Position numbers and translations under genes: made by a program. The notes under the pieces are model-generated. The model was not told where the DNA came from. It saw nothing but the letters and a program-made list of their open reading frames with translations, and made no database searches. From positions 1 through 42,085 of the forward strand of contig NZ_SSDJ01000132.1 in NCBI RefSeq assembly GCF_004794465.1: a stretch of DNA of 42,085 nucleotides. Direction: 5' to 3'. Source of the DNA: Microbacterium sp. K24 (GTDB lineage Bacteria > Actinomycetota > Actinomycetes > Actinomycetales > Microbacteriaceae). Position 1 is the stretch's first letter. The number at the start of each line of letters is the position of its first letter. Shown here piece after piece: positions 1 through 6,871 of the stretch.

Positions 1-536
1 CCGGCCACGCGCAGCAGCGCGATGGCCGCGTCCGTGGCCGCGAGGTCCACGGTCTCGAGCGAGCGCACCACGCTCCCCGGCGGCAGCGTCTCGGACCGGC
101 GACGCACCTCGCCGCCGAGCACGACGAGGGCGTCGGCGACGACGTCGACATCGATCCGACCGTCCACGTGCCGGATCTCCCAGCGCATCCGTCCGGTCGA
201 CCGACGCGTCATGAAGTTCACGACCGTCGCCCGATCACCCGCGGTATCGGCGACGACGTGATCCTCGCCCCGGAAGGCCAGGCCCGTGTGCATCGGGACC
301 GACCGCTCCGCTCCGTCGATCTCGAGCGTCACGCCGCCGGGGCTGAGCGGGATGAGCACCCGGTCCGCTCCGAGGAACGGCGAGAACGGCATCCGTCCCT
401 CGATCTCGGCGAGGCTGATGCGCCAGGCCGGTCGGGCCGCGAGCACCCGCGTGACTCCGAGGCCGTTGGCCCATGGTTCGGGTTCGACATCGGCCGGTCG
501 GACGATCTCGAGGTCGGCGCGCGTGCGGTGCAGCAT
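1..536 (-). CDS. hutD: HutD/Ves family protein, C-terminus cut by window edge
   Basis: The frame is open from an ATG at 536 to the window edge, giving about 178 codons with no stop, so the gene's 3' end lies outside. Family hallmarks seen are PWANGLGVTR (about residues 21-30), WRISLAEI (38-45) and PFSPFLGADR (50-59). HutD proteins are small cupin-like proteins found with histidine utilisation genes, and E. coli Ves is a relative. Their exact role is unsettled; control of flux through an ammonia-releasing pathway has been proposed. The start lies 10 nt past the P-II stop, so it is the last visible gene of the nitrogen operon that begins at 5793. The Shine-Dalgarno sequence is weak (GAGAAGAA), which suggests translational coupling to the P-II gene. 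No histidine-degradation gene is visible here. Confidence 0.75.
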   Translation of the reverse strand, partial: MLHRTRADLEIVRPADVEPEPWANGLGVTRVLAARPAWRISLAEIEGRMPFSPFLGADRVLIPLSPGGVTLEIDGAERSVPMHTGLAFRGEDHVVADTAGDRATVVNFMTRRSTGRMRWEIRHVDGRIDVDVVADALVVLGGEVRRRSETLPPGSVVRSLETVDLAATDAAIALLRVA

Positions 537-546
537 GATGTTCTTC

Positions 547-888
547 TCAGCGGATGGCGGTGGGACCGGTCTCGCCGGTGCGGACGCGGATGACCTGGAG
601 CACGTCGGTGACCCAGATCTTGCCGTCGCCGATCGCCCCGGTGCGGGCGGCCTCCTGTATGGCGTCGAGCGCGGCCTCGAGCACCTCGTCGTTGACGACG
701 GTCTCGATGTAGATCTTCGGAAGGAAGTCGACCTTGATCCGCTGCGAGCGATAGACCTCGACCTTGCCGGTCTGCGTACCGTGCCCCTTCGCATCGAGGA
801 TCGTCATGCCGGCGACGCCGATCTCGGCGAGCGCGGTCTTGACGGGTTCGAGGGCACTGGGCTGCACGACGGCGGTGATGAGCTTCAT
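547..888 (-). CDS. glnK: P-II nitrogen regulatory protein (GlnK/GlnB family), Tyr51 replaced
   Basis: The product is 113 residues, a normal P-II length. P-II trimers sense ATP/ADP and 2-oxoglutarate and bind targets through the T-loop. Present are Gln39, Tyr46, Arg47 (the residue that enters the Amt pore in E. coli GlnK), Lys58 in DFLPK, the loop GDGK at 87-90, and Arg101/Arg103 in IRVRTGE. Position 51, the tyrosine that is uridylylated in enterics and adenylylated in actinobacteria, is isoleucine (YRSQRIKVDF). Position 9, usually lysine, is glutamine. The gene starts 28 nt after amt with AAGGA upstream, the classic amt-glnK pairing, but inside a catabolic operon. Ligand binding and channel plugging look intact, while covalent modification at Tyr51 is impossible. 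It may be an operon-dedicated paralogue of a housekeeping glnK elsewhere. Confidence 0.95.
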   Translation of the reverse strand: MKLITAVVQPSALEPVKTALAEIGVAGMTILDAKGHGTQTGKVEVYRSQRIKVDFLPKIYIETVVNDEVLEAALDAIQEAARTGAIGDGKIWVTDVLQVIRVRTGETGPTAIR

Positions 889-916
889 GATGTTGTCCTT
901 TCTCGGTGGGCGGCGC

Positions 917-2188
917 TCAGGAGCGCACGTCGTCCAGGTCGTAGGCCGTCTCGGCGTGGAGGGTGGTGTCGAGGCCGGTGACCTCGGTGCCGTCGGCGAC
1001 GCGCAGCCCGACCGTGACCTTCAGCACCCACGAGATGAGCGCGGTCACGATGAAGGTGTAGACGAACACCGCGATGATCGCGATGGCCTGCGTGCCGAGG
1101 AGCGCCCAGTCCCCGCCGAAGAAGATGCCCGTGGCTCCGGCCGGCGAGGCGGGGTCGGCGAGGAAGCCGATCGCGAGCGTGCCGAAGATGCCGGGGAACA
1201 TGTGGATCGCGACGGCGTCGAGCGCGTCGTCGTAGCCGAGGCGCTCCTTGAGGCTCAGTGCCGCGAACGCGACGACGCCGGCGAGGAGGCCGATGATGAT
1301 CGCGCCGACCGGCGAGACGGAGTTGGCCGCGGGCGTGATGCCGACGAGTCCGCCGAGAACACCCGAGATCGCGCCCAGCGAGGTCGCCGCCTTGCGGACG
1401 ATCCGCTCGACGATCAACCAGCCGAGCAGTCCGGCGCATGCGGCGATGAGGGTGTTCGTGACGGCCACACCGGCGCTGTCGTTGATGCCGCCGGACGATC
1501 CGCCGTTGAAGCCGTACCAGCCGACGAGCAGGAGCCCGCCGCCGACGATCGCGATCGGCAGGTTGCCGGGGCGACCCACGTGCGGGAAGTCGCGGCGCTT
1601 GCCGAGGAAGAAGGCGAGCACGAGCGCCGCGACGCCCGCGTTCATGTGCACGGCCGTGCCACCGGCGAAGTCGATCGCGTGCAGCTGGTTGGCGATCCAG
1701 CCGCCGACGGTCGAGCCGTCGGCCGAGTCGAACGCGAACACCCAGTGCGCGACCGGGAAGTAGACGAGGGTCGCCCAGAGGCCGCTGAAGATCAGCCAGG
1801 TCGAGAACTTCATGCGGCCTTCGACCGCGCCGCCGATGATGCCGACCGTGAGCCCGGCGAAGATCAGCTGGAACACGGCGATGAGGATCGCGGGCACGGT
1901 GCCCTCCGGCGTCTCGGCGCCGAGGAGCGACTGGATGCCGAACAGGCCGGTCGGGTCGCCGATGATGCCGGCGCCGCCCACGGAGTTCCCGAGGGTCAGG
2001 CCGTAGCCGTACAGCACCCAGAGCACGGCCGTGACGGCGAAGCCGCCGAACACGATCATCATCGTGTTGAGGATGTTCTTCGTGCGGGACAGACCGCCGT
2101 AGTACAGGGCGAGTCCGGGCAGCATGAGGGTGACGGCGACCGTGGCGGTCAGCATCCATCCCGTGTTCACCTGCGAGGTGATGTCCAT
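917..2188 (-). CDS. amtB: Ammonium transporter, Amt family
   Basis: This is a 423-residue integral membrane ammonium channel with about 11 membrane segments. Key residues are visible: the twin pore histidines His181 (GGTAVHMNAG) and His329 (DAVAIHMFPG), the structural Asp173 in the signature IDFAGGTAVH, and the gate phenylalanine in AVFQLIFAG near residue 107. The frame stays open far upstream, but the ATG at 2188 is chosen because AAGGAG sits at 2195-2200 and the protein then begins right before the first membrane helix. The gene lies 25 nt after the M20 hydrolase and 28 nt before the P-II gene. It probably recaptures ammonia released by the upstream oxidase and amidohydrolase, or imports external ammonium, with P-II as its plug. 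Confidence 0.96.
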   Translation of the reverse strand: MDITSQVNTGWMLTATVAVTLMLPGLALYYGGLSRTKNILNTMMIVFGGFAVTAVLWVLYGYGLTLGNSVGGAGIIGDPTGLFGIQSLLGAETPEGTVPAILIAVFQLIFAGLTVGIIGGAVEGRMKFSTWLIFSGLWATLVYFPVAHWVFAFDSADGSTVGGWIANQLHAIDFAGGTAVHMNAGVAALVLAFFLGKRRDFPHVGRPGNLPIAIVGGGLLLVGWYGFNGGSSGGINDSAGVAVTNTLIAACAGLLGWLIVERIVRKAATSLGAISGVLGGLVGITPAANSVSPVGAIIIGLLAGVVAFAALSLKERLGYDDALDAVAIHMFPGIFGTLAIGFLADPASPAGATGIFFGGDWALLGTQAIAIIAVFVYTFIVTALISWVLKVTVGLRVADGTEVTGLDTTLHAETAYDLDDVRS

Positions 2189-2213
2189 GTCGATCTCCTT
2201 TCGGGGAGGGGGT

Positions 2214-3440
2214 CTAGTGCGTGAGGAGGTTCTCGAGCAGGTCGGCGAGCGCGTCCACGCCGGCGGCCACGTCTTCCGCTCCTGCGGTCTCGGCGGGGGT
2301 GTGCGAGGCGCCCGTGGGGTTGCGGACGAAGAGCATCCCGGTGGGGATGACAGCGGCGAGAACGCCGGCGTCGTGCCCGGCTCCCGTGTCGAGCACGGGG
2401 GCATCGGGGAGCACTGCCTGCATGCGGTCGCGCAGGGCGGGATCGAACGAGACGGTCGGCGAGAACGACTGCTCGGTGACGGTGACGGTGCAGCCCTCGG
2501 CATCCGCCGCGCGCTCGGTGCCCGCGGTGACCTCGCTGACGATGCGCCGCACGGCCTCTTCCGAGTGGTGCCGCACGTCCATCCAGAGGTCGACCGACGA
2601 GGCGATCACGTTCGTGCCGCCGGGCGTCACGGTGATGCGGCCGACGGTCCCGCGGGCGTCGTCCACCACGAGCGTGTGCACGCGCAGACTGCGGATCGTC
2701 TCGGCCGCCACGACGACCGGGTCCTGGCGATCCGCCATCCGCGTGGCTCCGGCGTGGTCGCCTCGACCCTCGATCCGCACGTGCCAGCGGCCGTGCGCGA
2801 TGATCGCCCCCGCCAGCGCGACGGGTCGGCCGAGATCGATGAGTCCTCTGCCCTGCTCGACGTGCAGCTCGACGAACGCCGCGATGCCGGTCAGGCGGTC
2901 GGCATCGGCTCCGATGGTCGACGGATCGAATCCGGCAGCGGATGCCACATCGGCGAACGACCGTCCCGTCTCGTCCGTCAGCGCACGCACGCGATCCGGC
3001 TCGACCGCCCCGGCGAGAAGGCGGGAACCCAGGCAGGCGATGCCGAACCGCGATCCCTCCTCCTCCGGGAACACGGCCACGGCCAGCGGCCGCCCCGGTG
3101 CGATGCCGCGGTCGCGCAGCACGTCGACCGCGGCGAGCGCACTCGCGACTCCGAGAGGTCCGTCGAAGTTGCCCCCGCCGGGCACCGAGTCGAGGTGCGA
3201 TCCGGTCACGATTGCACCGCTCCGGTCATCGGCATCCGGCACGTCCCACCAGGCCCAGAGGATGCCGTTGCCGTCGGTCTCGACGGTCAGGCCGCGCGCC
3301 GTGGCGTGGTTCTCGAACCAGCCGCGCAGCTCGAGCTCTGCCGGCGAGAAGACCGGGCGCGAGTATCCCCCGCGGTGCTGATCGACGCCGATTCCCTCGA
3401 TCTCGGCCAGCAGCGCGTTCGCGTCGGCGTGCGTCGTCAT
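2214..3440 (-). CDS. M20 metallo-amidohydrolase (allantoate amidohydrolase / N-carbamoyl-amino-acid hydrolase type)
   Basis: The product is 408 residues of the AllC/HyuC subfamily, cytosolic enzymes that hydrolyse a ureido or carbamoyl group and release ammonia and CO2. Metal and catalytic motifs are visible: GSHLDSVPGGGNFDGP (His82, Asp93), PEEEGSRFG (Glu127/128), ELHVEQG (His193), AGHDAG and TGASHTPAE near the C-terminus. The central dimerisation insert contains GRGDHAGATRM, typical of the family. The start at 3440 follows the oxidase stop by one base, so the two are translationally coupled. The true substrate (allantoate, N-carbamoyl amino acid or another ureide) cannot be read from the sequence. 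Neighbouring amine-oxidation genes and amt fit a nitrogen-harvesting role. Confidence 0.9.
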   Translation of the reverse strand: MTTHADANALLAEIEGIGVDQHRGGYSRPVFSPAELELRGWFENHATARGLTVETDGNGILWAWWDVPDADDRSGAIVTGSHLDSVPGGGNFDGPLGVASALAAVDVLRDRGIAPGRPLAVAVFPEEEGSRFGIACLGSRLLAGAVEPDRVRALTDETGRSFADVASAAGFDPSTIGADADRLTGIAAFVELHVEQGRGLIDLGRPVALAGAIIAHGRWHVRIEGRGDHAGATRMADRQDPVVVAAETIRSLRVHTLVVDDARGTVGRITVTPGGTNVIASSVDLWMDVRHHSEEAVRRIVSEVTAGTERAADAEGCTVTVTEQSFSPTVSFDPALRDRMQAVLPDAPVLDTGAGHDAGVLAAVIPTGMLFVRNPTGASHTPAETAGAEDVAAGVDALADLLENLLTH

Positions 3441-3441
3441 G

Positions 3442-4635
3442 TCACACCCCCGCGAATCGCTGGCCGGCCGCGCGGAAGCGCTCGCCCGCGTGCTGGGATC
3501 CGACGACGAGGTCGAGCACGAGCTCGCCGAGCAGCGGAGCGAACTTGGCTCCTTGCCCCGAACAGGGCGAGAGGATCGTGATCCCCTCGACCCGGTCGAT
3601 GATCATGTCGTCGCGCGGCACGTTGGTGAACAGGCAGGTCGTCTCGGCGTACGGCGTCGCGAAGAGACCCGGAGAGAAGTGCTCGACGAAGCCGATGACG
3701 CGCTTCCGGTTGGCGGGATCGATCCGTCCGTCCTGGTCGCGCGCCGACGGGATCACGCGGCCGCCGTTGTACTCGGCGACCTTCTGCCCGCGGAACTGCG
3801 CATCGCGTCCGCCGGGGAGGCTGTAGGCCTGCATGTCGCGTCCCTTGTAGATGAAGGTCGGCCACGAGGTCTCCCCGCCGACCGGCGTCTCGCCGCAGTC
3901 GCGCACGTCGCGGTAGAGGAAGTGGAACGCGTTCTCCTGGCGCACCTCGAACTGCGGCAGGGCGTCGACGAAATCCGACGGCAGATCGAGTTCGCCGAGG
4001 AGCGCGGGAAGCCAGCCGCCCGCCGCGATGATCACCTGTTCGGCGTGCACCGTGTCGCCCGTCGACGAGGTGACGAGATAGCCCGCGGATGCCCGACGCA
4101 CGGACGCGACCTCCCACCGCGTGCGCACCCGGGCACCCGCGACGCGGGCGAGGTCGATCATCGCCTCGACCGACGCCTCGGCGTCGATCACGCCGGCTCC
4201 CGGGTGCCAGAGCACCTCGCTGTCGAAGTTCAGCTGCGACCAGCGCGCCTTCGCATCTCCGGCCGTCAGCAGCTCGTGCTCGACGCCCTGGCTCTCGAGC
4301 ACCCCCGCGAGTCGACGCGGGTCGCGCACGACACCGCAGTCGAGGGAACCGCTGGGGATCACGAGCCGCTCGCCGGTCGCGGCTTCCAGCTCGTCCCAGC
4401 CGCGCTTCGCCTGCACGACGAGGTCGACGAAGAACGGGTCGAGGTAGGCGTAGCGGAAGATGCGGGCCGACCCGTGCGAACTGCCCAGAGCGGATGCCGG
4501 TTCGTCGCGCTCGAGCACGATCACGTCTTCGCCCGACTGCGCCAGTCGCCAGGCGGCCGCCGCACCGCTCAGCCCGGCGCCGATGACCGCGAACCTCGCG
4601 GACTCGTGCACTGCCTGTCCGTCCGTCGTGCTCAT
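3442..4635 (-). CDS. solA: FAD-dependent amine oxidase, SolA / monomeric sarcosine oxidase family
   Basis: The product is 397 residues. The N-terminal dinucleotide fold is VIGAGLSGAAAAWRLA (about 17-32). SSHGSARIFRYAY (52-64) matches the conserved SSHG..R stretch of N-methyltryptophan oxidase and monomeric sarcosine oxidase. Cys334 in ETTCLFTNVP matches the cysteine that carries covalent FAD in this family, and CSGQGAKFAP follows. Members oxidise N-methyl or primary amino acids to an imine with release of peroxide. The gene sits 3 nt after the ornithine-cyclodeaminase-like gene and 1 nt before the hydrolase. The family is clear. The substrate is not: an N-methylated amino acid or an aromatic amine is plausible. 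The symbol marks family membership, not proven orthology. Confidence 0.87.
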   Translation of the reverse strand: MSTTDGQAVHESARFAVIGAGLSGAAAAWRLAQSGEDVIVLERDEPASALGSSHGSARIFRYAYLDPFFVDLVVQAKRGWDELEAATGERLVIPSGSLDCGVVRDPRRLAGVLESQGVEHELLTAGDAKARWSQLNFDSEVLWHPGAGVIDAEASVEAMIDLARVAGARVRTRWEVASVRRASAGYLVTSSTGDTVHAEQVIIAAGGWLPALLGELDLPSDFVDALPQFEVRQENAFHFLYRDVRDCGETPVGGETSWPTFIYKGRDMQAYSLPGGRDAQFRGQKVAEYNGGRVIPSARDQDGRIDPANRKRVIGFVEHFSPGLFATPYAETTCLFTNVPRDDMIIDRVEGITILSPCSGQGAKFAPLLGELVLDLVVGSQHAGERFRAAGQRFAGV

Positions 4636-4638
4636 GGC

Positions 4639-5793
4639 TCAGGCCAGGTCCGGGGCGTTCCAGAGGTTGAGCTTCGTGCCGATGCCCAGCTCGACCGCGT
4701 TCTCGTAGACGGTCTTCGCCCAGGCGACGTCTTCCACACCCATGCCGCCCACGCTGAACAGCACCGGCTGCTCGTCGAACTCGCGCCCGGGCACGGTGCC
4801 CTCGAACACGTCGCCGATGTTCACGACCCGCGACTCGTCGAGCTCGCCCGCCTCGATCAGGTCCTGCCAGTAGAGGCCGATCATGCCGAACGCGGTCTCG
4901 TGCGAGGGCGCCGGGTACTCCTCGGCCCACGCCTCGTAGATCTTCTTGGCGTCGGCGATGAGCCGCGCCTTGCCGGAGAGCGTGTACTCCTTGTCCATCC
5001 GCAGGTTCGCCGGCAGGCTCAGGAACGCACCGGGCTTGATCCAGTCGCCGTCGATGTAGGGGTAGTTCTCCGAGCCGACGAGTCCGGTCACGGCCTCCGA
5101 GACGATGTCGGAGTCGCGCACGGCGGCCTCGACGGTCTCGGCGATCTCGATCGTCGTGAACTGCGGGTAGTGCTCGCGCACGTAGTCGGCGAACGCCTCC
5201 GACGTCGAGCGGCGGCGGCCGTTGATGCGGATCGTGTCGAGCGAGGGGCGGGCGGCGGTCATGGCGTGCAGCGCGCTCTTGTTCATCGCGCCGGGGCCGA
5301 TGATGCCGAGGGACTTCGCGTTCACGGGTGCGAGCTTCTTGGCGGCGGCGCCGGGCACCGCGGCCGTGCGGTACGCGCTCTCGAGGTTGCCCGACATGAT
5401 CGCGAACGGAGCACCCGTCTCCTTGTCGTTCAGCACGATGAGGTGGATGGAGCGCGGCAGACCCTGCTCGCGGTTGTCGATGTTCGACCCGTACCACTTG
5501 ACCCCCGCTGTGTCGAAGCGGCCGCCGAGGTAGCCGGGCATCGCCATGAAGCGGCGGTCGGCGGCATCCAGCGGCATGGTCGGGAACGGCGAGGATGCCG
5601 GGAAGCCGACCTGCGCACCGTGCGAGTTCGCCGAGTTGCCGGCCATGCGGTAGTCGCCCTTGGCGACGAGGATCAGGACCTCCTCCATGACCTCCATGCA
5701 GCGCTCCATGTCTTTCACGCCGGCGGCGATGACCTCGGGCTCGCTCAGGTAGAGCATGTCGATCCGGGTGCGGGTGGCGGTGTCTGCAGTCAT
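4639..5793 (-). CDS. Ornithine cyclodeaminase/mu-crystallin family protein (tyramine oxidase subunit B type)
   Basis: The product is 384 residues. The central NAD-binding fold LGIIGPGAMNKSALHAM (about 162-178) and the preceding MSGNLESAYRTAAVPG are typical of the ornithine cyclodeaminase/mu-crystallin superfamily. AGVKWYGSN near residue 99 holds the conserved lysine. Long members of this type are commonly annotated tyramine oxidase subunit B and sit beside a flavin oxidase, as here. The ATG at 5793 is preferred to upstream in-frame starts because GGAGGA lies just before it and because MTADTATRTRIDMLYLSEPEV begins like the family. It is the first gene of the minus-strand nitrogen operon, divergent from a LysR regulator. 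Biochemistry of the pair is inferred, not seen. Confidence 0.85.
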   Translation of the reverse strand: MTADTATRTRIDMLYLSEPEVIAAGVKDMERCMEVMEEVLILVAKGDYRMAGNSANSHGAQVGFPASSPFPTMPLDAADRRFMAMPGYLGGRFDTAGVKWYGSNIDNREQGLPRSIHLIVLNDKETGAPFAIMSGNLESAYRTAAVPGAAAKKLAPVNAKSLGIIGPGAMNKSALHAMTAARPSLDTIRINGRRRSTSEAFADYVREHYPQFTTIEIAETVEAAVRDSDIVSEAVTGLVGSENYPYIDGDWIKPGAFLSLPANLRMDKEYTLSGKARLIADAKKIYEAWAEEYPAPSHETAFGMIGLYWQDLIEAGELDESRVVNIGDVFEGTVPGREFDEQPVLFSVGGMGVEDVAWAKTVYENAVELGIGTKLNLWNAPDLA

Positions 5794-5941
5794 GGTCGGG
5801 TCCTCCGTGTCGGGTGCGTCGAGACCAGTTGAACGGCGCAAGCAATCCCAGGTCAAATACGATTTCTGACACCGATTGATAGCGTTTCGCTCGCAATGCG
5901 CCCGTAACGGAGCGGTAATACGGAGCACGTATCGTGACCGC
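5794..5941. promoter_or_regulatory. Divergent control region between nitrogen operon and LysR gene
   Basis: This 148-nt AT-richer gap separates two divergent genes, the usual place for LysR-type operators. Candidate elements: TTGACC on the minus strand at 5851-5856, followed 17 nt later by TTCAAC (weak -35/-10 for the operon); TAATAC at 5916-5921 on the plus strand as a -10 for lysR. Dyads are AGCG-TTT-CGCT at 5881-5891 and CACG-TAT-CGTG at 5926-5936. The stretch TCA-N11-TGA over 5853-5869 resembles a T-N11-A LysR box. Assignment of any one element is tentative. Confidence 0.45.
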
Positions 5942-6850
5942 ATGGAACTCCGTCAGCTGCGCTATTTCCTGGCGGTGGCGGACGAGCTCCACTTCGGTCG
6001 AGCGGCCCAGAAGCTGCACATGTCGCAGCCGCCGCTCAGCGTGCAGGTCGGCCGTCTCGAACGCGAGGTCGGCACACCCCTGTTCGAGCGCAGCACCCGC
6101 CGGGTCTCGTTGACGCCCGCCGGCCGGCACCTGCAGGAGCGCGCGCGGAGGATCATCGACGAGGTCGACGCCGTCCGTGCCGAGATGCGCGACTACGTCG
6201 ACGGACTCGCCGGACACCTGACGGCCGGCTTCGTCAGCTCCGCGAACTACACCGTGCTCCCGGAGGTGGTGCAGCTCTTCCGCGCTCGTCGTCCGAACGT
6301 GAATCTCACCCTCGTGCCGCTGACCTCGGGCGAGCAGTTCGACCGCCTGCGGGAGGGGTCGATCGACATCGGGATCGTGCGCGACGAGATCCCGCGGCCC
6401 GGGCGCTCGTCACCCGTCCTGACCACCGAGGTCGTCTTCGAGGAGCGGCTGGTGGCCTGCCTGCCGATCGCGCACCCGCTCGCCGGACGCGACGAGGTGA
6501 CGGCGGCGGAGATCATCCAGGTGCCGATGATCGCCTACCCCCGCTCGCTCATGCCCGGCTACGTCGACCGGGTCAGCGACGTGCTGGGAACCGCGGGGAC
6601 GCCCCGCATCATCGAAGAGGTCGTGCACCAGGAGACCGCGCTCGGCTTCGTCGCCGCGGGCCTCGGCACGAGCATCCTTCCCGAATCCGTGCGGCAGCTG
6701 GTGCCGCCGTCGATCGCCGTCGTGCCCCTCGCCGGGTCGCCGGTCACGCGGCTGCTGGCGGCGTACCCGGTCAAAGAGGACGAGAGCGCGGTCGTGGCGG
6801 CGTTCATCGCCTGCCTGCAGGATGCCGCGGGGGCACTCGCCGTGCGGTGA
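5942..6850 (+). CDS. LysR-type transcriptional regulator
   Basis: The product is 302 residues. It has the typical N-terminal winged helix-turn-helix (MELRQLRYFLAVADELHFG, then AAQKLHMSQPPLSVQVGRLE at about residues 21-40) and a C-terminal LysR substrate-binding domain from about residue 90. The ATG at 5942 gives the canonical LysR start; an upstream in-frame extension is rejected. No clear Shine-Dalgarno sequence precedes it. It is divergent from the amine/ureide operon and is therefore the likely activator of that operon, with an operon substrate or product as co-inducer. This link is inferred from position only. It converges with the dimethylformamidase-like gene, stops 21 nt apart, with no good terminator hairpin between. 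Confidence 0.93.
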   Translation: MELRQLRYFLAVADELHFGRAAQKLHMSQPPLSVQVGRLEREVGTPLFERSTRRVSLTPAGRHLQERARRIIDEVDAVRAEMRDYVDGLAGHLTAGFVSSANYTVLPEVVQLFRARRPNVNLTLVPLTSGEQFDRLREGSIDIGIVRDEIPRPGRSSPVLTTEVVFEERLVACLPIAHPLAGRDEVTAAEIIQVPMIAYPRSLMPGYVDRVSDVLGTAGTPRIIEEVVHQETALGFVAAGLGTSILPESVRQLVPPSIAVVPLAGSPVTRLLAAYPVKEDESAVVAAFIACLQDAAGALAVR

Positions 6851-6871
6851 GCGTCGGTCGTCGACCTCGGG

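Noticed and set aside
764..2224. Long plus-strand open frame opposite the amt gene
   Set aside because: It is antisense to a clear ammonium transporter, its translation is a low-complexity Arg/Asp/Glu-rich chain without any motif, and high GC keeps such frames open by chance. The same reasoning removed many other long shadow frames, for example 3439-5832, 6953-9151 and 17984-20773.
2189..2503. N-terminal extension of the amt frame
   Set aside because: It overlaps the M20 hydrolase, and a perfect AAGGAG lies before the ATG at 2188, after which the protein matches the Amt family.
5794..5943. Upstream in-frame start for the ornithine-cyclodeaminase-like gene
   Set aside because: The added residues do not match the family and would cover the whole divergent promoter region.
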